A stretch of DNA of 64,000 nucleotides, from assembly GCA_020636105.1 (NCBI GenBank), contig JACJYL010000001.1, positions 4,424,001 to 4,488,000 of the forward strand. The letters are read 5' to 3'. Source of the DNA: Lewinellaceae bacterium. Lineage in GTDB: Bacteria; Bacteroidota; Bacteroidia; Chitinophagales; Saprospiraceae. The notes under the pieces are model-generated. The model did no database searches. It had not been told where the DNA came from and was given only the letters and a program-made list of their open reading frames with translations. A program made the position numbers and the translations under genes. Below are positions 33,925 through 47,000 of this stretch, in pieces (positions within the stretch are counted from its first letter, which is position 1; every line of letters starts with the position of its first letter).

Positions 33925-35706
33925 TTAAACTGTGGAAACCGGTTTTTTCTGAAAAGATAAAGTGAAAACAGCCCCTTCCTGGTTATAGGTACTGCAATCG
34001 GCCTTTAATTGCCTGACCATGCTGCTGATGAGCATGCCCCCCATGCTGTCGGGTTTGTGTTTTAGCGTTTTTTCGGGATATCCGGGGCCATTGTCCTGGT
34101 AAAGAAATTCATATTTGTCCTCAGCTTTTCGAACGGCGAGGCTCAGGATAAGTCCACGGTCAGATCGCCGGGCATATTTCAGGGAATTGCTGATGAGCTC
34201 GGAACAGATGATGCCAATAGGCAAAACGGTCTCCAGGTTTAGGAATATTTCGGCCGTTTTCAGCTGGAACTGAAAAGGTTCATCTACGTTTTGCAGGCTT
34301 TGAAAATGATTGGTGAGGTCTCTCAGGTAATTTTTGAGATTGACTTCATCAAATTGATCAGCCTTGTAAAGCTGCTCATGGATCAGGGCGATGCTGTGGA
34401 CTTTATTGGCGAGGTCATCAAAGTGCGCCTGGACATCGGGATCAGGAAGCTTCCTTCCTTTGAGGGTCAGCAGGCTCATGACCAGCTGAAGGTTATTTTT
34501 TACCCGGTGATGCACCTCGGAGAGCAGCATGGATTGTTTGTGTAGGGATGCGTTCAATTCCTCATTTTTTTTGGAGATGAGGTCTGTTTGTTTAGCGATG
34601 AATCGTTTTTTTCGCTCATTATTGAAATGCCCCGCGGCCATCGCGATCAATAGCAGGCCCATTAATAAGAGTCCCCATCGCATATAAAACGACCTTTGTT
34701 TTTCAAAACGCAACTTGTCCTGTTCTTTTTCTATGGCGAAGGCAGTTTCCTGTTGGCTTATTGCGTCCTGGTTAATAAGTGGACTGGATAGCTTTCCTGC
34801 TTCAATACTTTTTCTGAAGTAAAAATAGGCCGAATCGATCATGCCTAGTTGCTCAAATAAGATCCGTTTGGAATTGTGCAGACGACTATAGGCAGTGTAA
34901 TAGCCCGGGTAATTTTCAGGTATGTTTTTTGCAAAAGCATAACTCAGGTTAAGTGAGGAGTCTGCTTTTTCAAGATTACCGGTTTTTAAATAACGATCAG
35001 TAATATTTAACTGCTGAAGCGCAGCGCTAAAATAAGATTTCCTGTCCAGGGAGATTTTTACCGCTTCCTCAAAATGATAAATGGATTCATCTATATTATC
35101 TGTCACAATCCCCATCAGTAGGTGACCATCCAGCTCAGACCTTTGTACGCCATATTGCTTCCCGGAAACAACCGCTTTGGTGGCATAAATACGTGCACTA
35201 TCCCGGTTATCATAGATCCTGTGATAGGAAGCATAACGAATTGCATATCGCGAGGATACGGCATTTAGTTGGTGTTTTTGGATAATTTGTCTGGCAATCG
35301 TTAAATTTCGCAGACAATCCTCCTGCCTGCCGATGGCCTCGTGAATTCTGGCAATAGAGATATAAGTCTCGGCAACGAGTTCCCATTTCCTTGCTTGTTC
35401 TGCATTCCTCACCACCTCATAATACAAGCTGAGGGCTTCTTCATTTTTGTTGCAGATTTCCAGTATCTCCCCTTTTTCATATTTGATCCACCAGTAAAGA
35501 AGACAATCTGATTGGCCCATCTCCTCCATTTCCTGTATCAAAGAATCTGCCAGGGGCAGTGCGGTACTGGTTTCGAAGGCATCTACCAACTGCCATAGTT
35601 GCTTATAGCTGGCTTCCAGTTCCGGCAGGTTGCAGTCACTTCCTGCAAGGGTACTCCAACTGAATAAAAGCAGGAGCCCATAAACATATTTTTTAAAATT
35701 TAACAC
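33925..35706 (-). CDS. TPR sensor histidine kinase (HisKA_2 type)
   Basis: This 593-residue membrane kinase has a signal peptide, then TPR-like helical repeats up to about residue 320. A single membrane helix follows (about 340-360, WGLLLMGLLLIAMAAGHF). A coiled coil runs to the HisKA_2 motif HHRVKNNLQLVMSLL (about residues 395-410), and a HATPase domain carries ICSELISNSLKYA and DNGPGYPE near 537. The start is GTG at 35704-35706; no ATG gives a signal peptide. The periplasmic TPR sensor with HisKA_2 output is a common Bacteroidota design, often driving a LytTR regulator, and one is convergent with it. Confidence 0.93.
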   Translation of the reverse strand: MLNFKKYVYGLLLLFSWSTLAGSDCNLPELEASYKQLWQLVDAFETSTALPLADSLIQEMEEMGQSDCLLYWWIKYEKGEILEICNKNEEALSLYYEVVRNAEQARKWELVAETYISIARIHEAIGRQEDCLRNLTIARQIIQKHQLNAVSSRYAIRYASYHRIYDNRDSARIYATKAVVSGKQYGVQRSELDGHLLMGIVTDNIDESIYHFEEAVKISLDRKSYFSAALQQLNITDRYLKTGNLEKADSSLNLSYAFAKNIPENYPGYYTAYSRLHNSKRILFEQLGMIDSAYFYFRKSIEAGKLSSPLINQDAISQQETAFAIEKEQDKLRFEKQRSFYMRWGLLLMGLLLIAMAAGHFNNERKKRFIAKQTDLISKKNEELNASLHKQSMLLSEVHHRVKNNLQLVMSLLTLKGRKLPDPDVQAHFDDLANKVHSIALIHEQLYKADQFDEVNLKNYLRDLTNHFQSLQNVDEPFQFQLKTAEIFLNLETVLPIGIICSELISNSLKYARRSDRGLILSLAVRKAEDKYEFLYQDNGPGYPEKTLKHKPDSMGGMLISSMVRQLKADCSTYNQEGAVFTLSFQKKPVSTV

Positions 35707-35851
35707 GGGTAATAATAAATCTTAATCGGATTATTCAACTGTAATATGCGTTCAAGTTACATTTATTTAAAACAGAAGCCAAGTCTGCCTGTTTTGCAAC
35801 GATCGTGAAGATAAAGTAAAATTCGCAAAACTGCTCTTCGGAAGGCATCCG

Positions 35852-35936
35852 TGTTCTGAATGGTTCTTCTGGTGTGCTGAATGGGAAATTTGCGGATTTT
35901 TTACCATTCAGAACATGAGAAGAACCATTCAGAACA
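35852..35936. repeat. Perfect 19-bp inverted repeat in divergent region
   Basis: TGTTCTGAATGGTTCTTCT (35852-35870) is exactly complementary to 35918-35936, with a partial third unit (CCATTCAGAACATGAG at about 35904-35919) and another half at 35876-35884. It lies in the 395-nt region between the kinase gene and the start of the surface locus. It could be an operator or the remains of a mobile hairpin. The rest of 35707-36101 shows no gene I can support. Confidence 0.6.
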
Positions 35937-36101
35937 TTGGAGTCGGAAAATTTTACCATTCTATCATCCTTTTTTAACTTTAAATCAACCAGGGATTGGT
36001 CTCATTTGTCATGGATGAAATTTGCCAAGGAAATAGAAGCAAAGATGCTTCCTGCGGCTTTTAGAGCTGAACCCTAAAAAAATCAACTAAACCCTATAAG
36101 T

Positions 36102-37982
36102 ATGAAAAGGCACCTTAAAAGACAATTGGCCATATTGCTTTTTTTGGCAATCCCCTTTTGGGGATTCTCCCAATTAGAATCTCTGGAGAATCTGGAAGAA
36201 GTCACCAAAAAAGGATTTTTCAAAACTTATTTTAAAGATATGTTCAAGGATTTTGCCGATTTCGGTGATCCGCTGACGATATCAGGTGGAACTGGATTGA
36301 ACCTCCGGTCCTATAATGCTTATGGTGGCCCGCTTCGACAGGATCCCTTTTTCTATGCCTTGAATGCCAATGTGAATTTTCGGATTTACAGGCTCAACGT
36401 TCCGTTTTCTCTTGTGGTAACAGCCCGTAACAGTGAATCTTCCCTGCCCAATTGGAAAGAACTGACCAATGCACTGAAAAATGATATTCGGAACAATATC
36501 CAGGCTCAACGCGACCGGTTCATTCGTTTTGGCATGAGTCCGCATTATAAATGGATAAAACTTCACCTCGGAAACCGTGCGATGAATTTCTCCAAATTCA
36601 CCCTGGCCAATCTGAATTTTTACGGAGCAGGAACCGAACTCACTCCTGGCAACTGGCGGTTTTCAGCCATGTACGGTCGCCTGGCCAAAGCTGAACCCAT
36701 TGATCTGTCATTGGTAACGCCAAATCTGCCCATCTACCAAAGAATTGGTTGGGGAGCGAAACTGGGTTACGGAACCGAACAACAATCCATTGACCTGATG
36801 ATCTTCAAAGCCCACGATGATCCTAATTCCATCTTTATTCCGCTTGACAATCCCTCACAACCTAGCCCAAAAGATAATCTTACGCTGGGGTTAAATGTAC
36901 AAAAACTGTTTTTCGACAGATTCCGGTTCAGGGCAGAAACTGCCCTCAGCGCCTTGTCGCCCAATGCGTTGGAGCCTGAATCCGAGGAAGGGAAATTCCC
37001 CTCATTTTTATTCACAGAGCGACAAACTACGGAGCACAATTCCGCGTTAGATGCCAGCTTGGATTATGAAGGAGAAAAATTTGTCGCCGGGGTTCAGTTC
37101 AAACGAATTGACCCTAATTTCAATTCATTGGGAGCCTATTTTTTCAACAATGATATGGTGGAATACCTGGGGAATCTCGATTTTGGATTGTTTGAAAGCC
37201 AACTTAATGTCGGACTATCCGCCGGGGTACAATCAAACAATATCGGCCTGTTGAAACCCACGACGACCAGTCGTTTTGTCTATTCTGCTGACCTTTCCTA
37301 TTCCAAAGACGCTTTTAGCGGTAATGTCAATTATTCCAATAATACCACGGATGTGGGGTATGTGCTCAGCCAGGAACTGGATTCCCTGAATGCGGTGATC
37401 ATTACTCAGAATGCCGGGGTGAATCTGAATTATACCCTCTCAGGTGAGAACGAAAATCAGCATGTATTTACGCTGGGAGGCAATGTTCAGCAGGTGGGAG
37501 ATGATATTGAAAACCCGCTGGAAAGTGCTACCTCCCAAATGATGGTAGCCCACTTTGTGTATAGCCTGATGTTGAGTGAAAGCAAGTGGCGGTTATCCAC
37601 CAGGCTTAATTACAACCAGAATGAACTGGCTCAAATGCAAACCAAAAGATATGGTGCTGGTATTGGCATCTCCAAATCCTTTTTCGAAGATAAGTTGAAC
37701 CTTGGCCTGGATGTGAACTATTATGCCAATGCGAATGAAATAGGTGGCAATAGTACCAACGTTACCGGACAACTCCGACTGGGGTACAGCATCACCAAAG
37801 GGTTCTCCGCCAATACGAACTGGGGAGTACTGAACACGAAATCTGATAATGCGGACCCTTTTACGGAAGTGACCGGTAACCTGGGGCTGCAATACAGTTT
37901 CAGTGTGCAACCTTTCAAGAAAAAAGATAAAGAAGATACTGGCGGTGACGAAGAATCAGGTGATTCAACAGACCAGAATTAA
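36102..37982 (+). CDS. Outer membrane beta-barrel protein of surface locus
   Basis: This 626-residue protein has a signal peptide (about residues 1-23, WGFSQ) and then long runs of alternating hydrophobic strands, as in outer-membrane barrels. A conserved-looking motif YGGPLRQDPFFYALNANVNF (near residues 75-94) and a following IYRLNVPFS are familiar from barrel proteins placed next to large adhesins and fibronectin-type proteins in Bacteroidota. The C-terminus is a charged tail (KKKDKEDTGGDEESGDSTDQ) after the last strand. It is the first gene of the locus; the TANFOR gene starts 73 nt later. A role as export or anchoring partner for the giant protein is inference. Confidence 0.75.
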   Translation: MKRHLKRQLAILLFLAIPFWGFSQLESLENLEEVTKKGFFKTYFKDMFKDFADFGDPLTISGGTGLNLRSYNAYGGPLRQDPFFYALNANVNFRIYRLNVPFSLVVTARNSESSLPNWKELTNALKNDIRNNIQAQRDRFIRFGMSPHYKWIKLHLGNRAMNFSKFTLANLNFYGAGTELTPGNWRFSAMYGRLAKAEPIDLSLVTPNLPIYQRIGWGAKLGYGTEQQSIDLMIFKAHDDPNSIFIPLDNPSQPSPKDNLTLGLNVQKLFFDRFRFRAETALSALSPNALEPESEEGKFPSFLFTERQTTEHNSALDASLDYEGEKFVAGVQFKRIDPNFNSLGAYFFNNDMVEYLGNLDFGLFESQLNVGLSAGVQSNNIGLLKPTTTSRFVYSADLSYSKDAFSGNVNYSNNTTDVGYVLSQELDSLNAVIITQNAGVNLNYTLSGENENQHVFTLGGNVQQVGDDIENPLESATSQMMVAHFVYSLMLSESKWRLSTRLNYNQNELAQMQTKRYGAGIGISKSFFEDKLNLGLDVNYYANANEIGGNSTNVTGQLRLGYSITKGFSANTNWGVLNTKSDNADPFTEVTGNLGLQYSFSVQPFKKKDKEDTGGDEESGDSTDQN

Positions 37983-38055
37983 AATCATTTGACGATCATT
38001 CATCGTCGAATGTTATTAAAAAAAATACTTATCAATTAATCATAATTAACCTGTA

Positions 38056-41000
38056 ATGATTACAAGTAAACGAATCCTAACCCTTCTTTTTGTATTGTTT
38101 GTAATAAGTGATGTTGTGGCCCAATCGGTCTGGCCTGTGCAGCTCACCGGAGCCATGATCCCACCCAGGTCGCTGGACCTCGGTGTTTATGGAGCAGACC
38201 GGCCTCAGGACCTGTTTTTTAACGCTATGCTCAACGACCCTGTGGAACCTTCCCTTCAGGTGAGGCTCGAACTCAGTATTGAGCGCAATGGAGAAGTACT
38301 TTACATCACCGATCCCAATTACATAGCACCGCCGATCACCTTATCGCAGTTCCAGATGATGCAGATCGACGGGAGTATGTTGCAGGACTACCTAAACAAT
38401 GTCAATCTTACAGGCCCCCAAAATACAGGTACGGGTTCTATCGAAATCCCCGAAGGATTCAACCAGATATGCTTACAGGTTTACGGTGTGGAGAGAAATG
38501 TACCCGTTTCCAATAAATTTTGTGTGCAGGGAAGTTTCGTGCTCAACCAGCCGCCACAGCCCATCCTGCCTTCCTGCGGAGAATTGCTGGAATTCCCCGA
38601 AACGCAGAATCAGCTTTTTACCTGGCAGCCCATGCACCTGGGAAGCTCCAATGCTCCCGGTGCCGTAGAATATAAATTTGAAATGGTACAGTTGCCCGAC
38701 GGCACCTACAATGCCAATGATGCTTTTGAAAGCGCGCTGGAGGTGTACCAGACCACCACCATGACGCCGTCTTTGATTTACACCCAGGCTGAGCCGCAGC
38801 TCATCTCCGGCAAATTGTACGCCTGGCGGGTAAAGGCCTATTCCATGATGCACCCTACAAGTAAGTTGTTCCAAAATAGCGGCTACAGCGAAATATGCAC
38901 CTTCATGTATTACGAAGGGGAAAAACCAGGGCTGGATATTTCCTCATTTAATAATCCTTCTCCGACGGGTTGTGAAGTATTCAATACCGATTACGGTCCG
39001 ATTTCCAATACGGAGCCCATTTCCACGCCTTTGGTGGAAACAGACCTGGTCGCTTTGGGGTATTTTACGATGGAAATTATGGAGGCAACCGGTGGAGCGC
39101 AAGGATTTAATGGAAAAGGGAAAGTACGCATTCCGATGTTCAATGCTTATGTGAATGTGGCGTTTTCGGGATTGAAGGTGAATAGTGATATGCGTGTTTT
39201 TGAGGTGGAGGAAGTGAAAGCTGTGGTGGACCAGCCATTTGCGTTGGATAAGGTGCAATTGCAGGCCGAATTGGTTCCCACTACCATCAACGAAAATTAT
39301 GTCAATGATCTCGACGATTTTTTCGCTTCAGGCAATGGAGTCACCCGTTTGACATCCAGCATGAACCTTGCTGATCCGACCGGGTATAACCTGCCGATTG
39401 CCATGGATCAATTGGATATGCCGCTGGTATCTGTCATTGGCATATATTTTACACCGAGAAATGCCTTTATCAACCTCGTTTCCTGGAAAGGGGAGCAAGG
39501 GAATAATCAGATGCGTTTTGCCGCTACGGCCGTGCAGGCGACACCTTATGGTGTGAAGAATGGATCATATTTGGTGGCACTCAATGAAGGGGCTGCCGAG
39601 TCTTTTGAAAAAGTGATGGAGTCCATTGAGTTATCCCGAAGAATTACGACGGATGTAAAGATGGACTGTGATTGTGAAGGAGCAGGGCCATTGGAGACCC
39701 AGGCCAGTTTGAATATAGCTCAGAAGGTAGCTGTTCGTGAAGCTGACCAGGGAATTATCCTGCTTGAGCCTGCCAAAAAGGGTGAAATAACCGAGCGGTT
39801 TAAAGGCGAAGTAAAGGCGCTTCCGGATTTCCTGATCAAGGGAATTGATGATATCGTTTTTTCTGCTGATAAAGGTTATTTGAACCTATCTGTAATCAGA
39901 AGGGGAGAGCAATGGGAGACTGCCCGAGGTGATGCAAGTAATGCTCAAAGAGGGCTGGCATTGACGGAGGCAAAGGCTCGGATACCGGAAAAATTCAATT
40001 TTCTGAAAAGCGAACCTATCGTTTTGGAAAATGGAAACCTTTTCATCGATAACGATGATGTATCCGAAGGTCATTTTTTTCAGACCGGCTTATTGTCACT
40101 GGATGAAGGAGTTGTTGACAAATGGTCTTATAGCGTGGACACTTTGGCTCTTAATATTGAGCACAGCAGCACGGCCGGGACAGAAGTGAAAGGCCGGTTA
40201 AGAGCGCCATTATTTTCAGAGACATTTGATTATTCCGGTTTTTTATACGCTAGTGGTAACAGCAACCCAACATTGGAACTGAATGTCAAACCCGGAACCT
40301 ATAACATGTATCTTTGGTACAGCCAGTTCAAACTGGATGAAAGCAGTCAAGTACAACTGGAGATCAAAGATCTGGGAGGAGAAAAATTACTTTATCCCCG
40401 AGGGAGGTTCAGTGGCGAATTATCTCTTGAATTATCTGCTGATGAGGTGGCAGAGGCCCTAAAAGCCGTTGTAGGGGATGATCCGGAACTGTTGACCAAA
40501 TTGCGACAGGCACTCGATGTGGAGAACCTGGATCTAAAAATCAATAACCTCAAATTGACGAATCTGGAAGTGGATCCTTATGCGGAACTATCCGAAAGAT
40601 ATACTTTGGGTTATGGCGGCCAGGGGAAAGCTCAGATTGGCGAACTCAGTTTTGACATTTCCTATGCAGAACTGGTACATAATCCCCTGAATAATAATCA
40701 GGAAGAACTCGGTTTGAAAATACACCTAGTGCACAATTTTAAAGATATTGCTATTACGGCCTGGGCGGATACTTACTCTGGAAATAGTGGTTTGCCAGGT
40801 CTTAATGGCGGCGGCGGCGGAGAAGCTTTTAGGGGGTCGACCCCATTTGCTCTTATGAAGCTTTTTTATGACGATCCGGGGGATAAATTGAGAGCAAAGG
40901 GGTTGGATATAGAAGTCACGGAGACGAGTTGTTCTTGTGTGGCGGAGAGTGAATTTTCCGGTAGCGGTAATATGCAAATTGAAAATAATAAGCTGGTGCT

Positions 41001-44000
41001 TCCTTTTTTGAAAACTTCGGGTGGTCAGGCAGAGACTATTGCAGTAACTCAGTCTTCCGGTCGGTATAAAGCTACCAGTGAAGTTACCAGCCAAAATGCA
41101 AAGAACATCTATAGCGGTTCGGGGGATTGGCCCATTAATATTACGAACCGTTTATCGCAATTAGGAATCAGAGGAACCCTTCCGGATAAGTCAAAATTAT
41201 TCATTTCAGGTGTGGATATACCTTCTGCAGGTGTAAAAGGTCTTATGGAATTGACTATGTTGTACGAATTGGATGCTTCGACCTATCTGATCTTTAAGGA
41301 GGATTCCATTACGTTTTCCACCAACCATATCGATATGTCGGATATGTATTTCCATTTGGAGGATGATGTTCGGTTTGAAACGGGGGATGATACCTTTTTA
41401 TACAATAAGAGTAATGGTTTGGATGATGATGCAGAAGGAAGTTTTGTGCGAATTGATTGTGGAGGGTTCAAGTATTTTAATGTAAAAGCTGAATTCTGGC
41501 CATTCTTCTCGGATACCAAAATGGAAAAGGTCAAAATCTATTACAAATTATCAAGTGCCCAGTTTAAAAAAGGGGCAGATGTTATCAGGGAAAGTGGTGT
41601 TGATCAAGTAAAATTTCCTTTTACCATCAATACAAAAGACGCTGACTCAGGGCACTCATTAAGCAAGTTTATTGCTCCCCTTGATAGTAAGGCTGATTGG
41701 AATTTTTCCTCAAAAAATGCGCCTCAGGTTGTTTTTTATCCTGGTGACGAGTCTTCCTTTTCAGCTTTTATCGATTATGACGATACCCGTGCTAAAAAAG
41801 ATGATATGGTGTCCATAGGTGGGGCAAAACGTCCTCCATCATTCAGAGGGATTGTTTTTAAACAAATGGAATTCGAATTGGATGGTTTTAAAATGTCTGA
41901 ATTCAACGCTGAAAAAGGTAAAAATGAAACAGTTGGTCTAAAACTTCCCATAAAGGATGTAGTATATGATCTGGAAAAAGGATTGAATAAATTATACGCT
42001 AAAAAAGATCCGCTCCTCAGAACTAAAGGGGCTCTTTTAGGAGGCTGGAAATATGACCTGACTCAGGTTGATTTTAATTTTGTAAATAATAAACTGGAAC
42101 TATTACCGGGAAGTGGAGATGGATCAGACCAGGTGCAAGGCGTTTATCTAAAAGGTAATACTTTAGTACCCATTTTTGATGGTGACCCACCTAAGGGTAA
42201 ACATGACATCAAAAAGCTGGTTATGCCAGATTTCACATCTGGGTGGGTAGGTTTTAGCGGAACACTGGAATATGCACAAAGCAGGAAAAAATTTCACCCG
42301 CGTGCCAATCTTTACTTCGACCCAATAGAAGAAGCCATTTATCATTCCGCAGTAATACCAACGCTGGGTATGAAACTGAAAGCCGGTTCAGAATTGGTAC
42401 TGGATTACAATGATGGAAATGGCGAAATGGAAGTACAAGCAACCATGAGTGGAACAGCCGGCATCTATTGGACTAAAGGAACGCCGGAACGATTTAATTT
42501 GCCAGACCAGATAGTGAAAGTGGCTAACGAAATTGAGTTTTTCTATGACCTGTTTGAGTATGAAAACCTTAAAATAAACAGCCCGGATGATGCTACCAAC
42601 TGTACCGGGGCAGGCAGTCAGGATCAAATTGTATTCAGTGGGATAAAATCCATCAACTTTGGTACGTGGGGCGTCATTGGATCGCTTAATAATAAAGCAG
42701 AATCGGAATTTGAAGGAAGTTTGCAAGGATTTCCACTAACGATTGGAGAGGGAATGAAGTTTTCTTGTTTTCAGGCATTCAAAGATGAGCTCAATGATGA
42801 TGGTACTGTTAAATTGACGGATTCAGGTGGAAAAAAACAAGTAGCAGAAACCAAATACCGTTTCGTCTTACCTGTAGCCATCAACCTGATGCCAGATGAC
42901 GACACAAAAGAATCGGGTGAAACAGCAGGTGTGAAAGCGGAAACGAACCTCCACATTATCGTCAATTTCAATAAAGGCGGATTCTCCATCGACGGATTTG
43001 ATATAGGATGTTTTTTGATAGATGGGGAGCTGGGCCCTGTTAAATTTAAAGGCGGTCTGAATATATTAACAGATGATGCAAATCCAAGTGCAGGGGACTT
43101 TCAGACTGCAAAGGATGGTTCCGTAAATTCTAAATGGGGTTCCGGATTCAAGGCAGGGCTGGATGTCACGGTTGCCGGTGTCAATGTAAAAGCAATAGGT
43201 CAGTACGGTAACACCAGGTGGGACATAGTTGATGCTAAAGTTGAAAAACTTATAAATCCTGAAACCGGGATTCTGGAGGAAACAGGGAATCAGGAGAAGT
43301 ACAGGTATTTCTTTATTGATCTGGAAGCTACTTTCCCCTCAGGTATTCCCATACCCCCTTCCTCTCCTGCATTTTACGTGGTAGGAGGAGGTGGAGGTTT
43401 TCTCTATAACATGGATATCGAACCTACAGAATATCTGTTCAAAACAAGCGGGCAAGCCAGCGGTGGCGGTCCCAATGACGAAATCGATGGTTCCGTAAAA
43501 GAAGCCAATGACTACCCGGATAATGATCTGTGTACCATTGATGATGACATGTTAAAACCTGGTAAGAGTTTTACGGGCATTTCCTACCGGCCTAACCAAG
43601 GTGCCGTTGGGGGTAATATATCCCTGATCGGAAGCATACAACCAAACACACCCAATGTCCAACAATCATTTGCCGCGGATCTGACCCTTCGGCTGGGCCT
43701 GGAAAAAAACAACGCTAGAACTTATGGGCTATCCTACGTGCAATTGGATGGAAATGGATATATGATGCCTGAGTCCATTGCAGAACGGCGCGACGATTTT
43801 GTAGCTAAATTAGCGGCCTCTATAAAGTATGACCACAAAAATAGTGAAGTTAATGGATCCATGTTAGTAGAAGCTTCCTATCCACACGTAAAGATTGTAA
43901 AAGAAAAAAAAGGAAAAGATTTTGAGAAGGGAAGAAGAGCGATACTCACTCAACCCCATGATGCAGGTGACCCGCAGGAAAGAAAGAGAATTTTTAAGGA

Positions 44001-47000
44001 TGTTGCTGAGCTGAATAAGGAAGAGAGAGAGCAAATGGCTGCTTTAAGTAAAGGTCACAAACCACTTTTCAAGCTTGAAAATATGGAAGCCATTTTTGGG
44101 GTTACCTGGAAAGACAAAGCCAGATGGGCCTTTAAGTTAGGAAGCTGGACTGGAAATACGGGTTCCACGTTAGACTATGCCGCAGTGAAATTCCCTAAAA
44201 TAAGCGATGATCTTGCACTGAAGTTTTATCTGCAAGCTGGGTATGATGTAGATGGTATTCCCCCAATAGACAAGTTGTTGCCAACCTGGAATAAAAGTGT
44301 AGACTTTAAAGATACACCAAAGCGGGTTCCTGATTTCTCCAAATCCGGTAATGGCTTTGTGATGGGAGCAGTTGTAGAGATGAAAGCCGAAGGCAATTTA
44401 GGTCCGTTGAGCGGATATGTGGCTGGTAAAGCTGGATTCGACATAGCCATGATGGATTTCAGCTCCCAAAATATAAAATGTGGCGAGTCACAAGACGGAA
44501 TTGGTCTGAATGGATGGTATGCTAAAGGCCAGGCGTATGCATTTGGCAAAGCGCGGGTTAACCTCGAGTATGATTTGAAATTTAAAAGTGGGACAATAAA
44601 CATATTCGATGCTCAATTGGCCGCAGTCGTCCAGGCGATGTTGCCCAATCCTTCTTACATACATGGTTTTATCAAGGGACATTACAGCGTACTCAATGGT
44701 ATGTTGGACGGCAGTTTCAATTATAAATTTGAGGCAGGATCGCAATGTGAGTCATTGGCATCAGCACCCGTAGTTATTGGTATCCCACTCATTCAAAGTG
44801 TTACGCCATCGGGAGTTGACAAAAATCAACTCGAAGAGGTTTTTGTTATCCCACAACTCAAAACCAATTGGAGGCTGAATAGCACCATTTCGTTCCCTAA
44901 TTACAATGATAAGGGGGAGGTTACAGATTATGATAATTATAAAGCAAGACTGAAAGAGTTTAGGATTACCAATACCAAGACAGGCAAAGTAGTCCAAACT
45001 ACACAAATTCTTGACAATGACAACTTTGGGGCAAGCCTAAAACTTAGTGGTTCTTATCTGGATCTGAATACTACATACGAATTATATGTCAAAGGGGTAT
45101 GGACAGTTGACAAAGAAGAGGATGGTACTTATGTGCCTTTGGTTTATAATGGGGAAACTATAATAGAAGAAAAGAGAATTACTTTTACCACTACAGCTAA
45201 GTTTCCTGATGAGATACGGTTAGAAATGGTGGAGAGCCTCACTCCAGGAAATAAACAGAGATACTGGCATGCAGGCTATGCTGATCCCCATTTAAAATTC
45301 AATACGAATGATCCTAATATTACAGCCTTATTCCCGCCTACTTTTTCTAAAGACGGGCAAGAATTTAGATACGAATACGTAGCAAAATTTACCCCGGAAG
45401 TAAGTGAACCTGGCTTGGAAGAATTTGAAGTGCCTGTGGTGAGCTATCCGGCAAGAACTCCTTTCAAGGTCCCGGTATATGGTGAGATCTCTTATGGAAA
45501 GAACAAAGAATTTACTATTCCATCTATAACAGATTATAGAAATGGTTCTACCCAGGAAGTTACTTTTCCAGAGTTGGATAATAGGAGCCATATGGTCAAA
45601 AATGGAATCGTATACAGATTGGACCTGGTGCGAAGACCGGAAAGACCCTCTGCTATTGCAGCCTCTTCCGAATTAGAGGATACACAGTCTGGTACGTTTG
45701 AAACGACCGGTGGACCAACGAAAAATGAGGTTAAAATAAACCTTAAAAAACTGGACAACACCATCAATGAAATATTGGCAGACAGCACGAAGGTGTTGTT
45801 TTCCTATAATTTCGCAAAGAGCAAATACAACAGCCTCGCGGAAAAACTTGAAAACTCCACTTACCAATTCGTAGAGTCCATCCTACCCCGGGTGGATATG
45901 AGCCACCCTAAGGAGGCTGTACTTTCTTACCATTATAGTGTGTGGGACTCTGAACTAGCTTCAGCGTTTCAAACTAAAGATGACTACTTTGCCATCAATG
46001 CCGACGAAGGCTTTGACCGGTATGATCTAATTCGGATAACCAAAAATGCCCATATCAACAACGCTCCTGATGATACTGATTTCGCCAATAAACTCAATCT
46101 ATATAAAGTAGGAGAACTCCATAGGCATTATCTGGATAGATATCTGAACAACCCTAAATTTAAAGACGTAACCTCGGCAAGATTTAACCAGTCAACCTCT
46201 AGAAAAGAGTACCTCAGAGAAGTATTGAAACCTTACAATGAGGTCAAAGATAATGTCGGCAATCCATGGCATTACGCCTTTCATATACCCCCTCAAATGG
46301 ATTTGTTGAGTGGAACGGAAATAAAGGCAGGAAAAATACTTGAATCTAGCATGGAAATTAATGAGGACAGAGACCCCAGATCTCCCGACCAGCAGACCTT
46401 TAAACCCCGTTCCTATGGCTTACTTTATCAAAATATAACCGGAAGGATCCAGGCGAACCAATGGAGGGTGTTACATGATATTGCTTCAACTGAAATGGTC
46501 ACTTATAAAACAAAGGAAGAAGAAACCACACTTGGCGTTAATGCTCCGTGGGATGATGATGCAGAATACTCAGAGGGCACAATCAACGCAGATGAAAATT
46601 ACAGAGAACACTGGGGGGTGGAATATTCTCGATCAAAAATAGGCTATAATGATGAAATTTTCGCTTACAAACTTGGTCAATATATTATTGATATCAATAT
46701 TAATGATGGAAGCGAAAATGCTCTTATTAGGCAAGGAATTATTGAAAACAATAAGTATAAATTAGGTTATCGAAAAAACAACCACAAAGGAAGCACGCTG
46801 TCGTTCCCGGTTGTCGATCGCTGGAGTACTATGGATGAAGAGACTCAAAGCGGCAGGAACGTGTCTTTTAATTTAGTCCCGGTTCATGAAATTGGTGGTT
46901 CTGCCCCCGTCAAATCTGATGTTGTGGTTAGTGGAAAAAATGAAGTTGACATAGACCTTGTTATTCTGAAAAGTAGAAGTGGAGGACAAACTGGAATTAT

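Noticed and set aside
35735..35959. Small minus-strand ORF upstream of the surface locus
   Set aside because: Its sequence is made of the inverted-repeat units; no start signal or homologous motif is visible.
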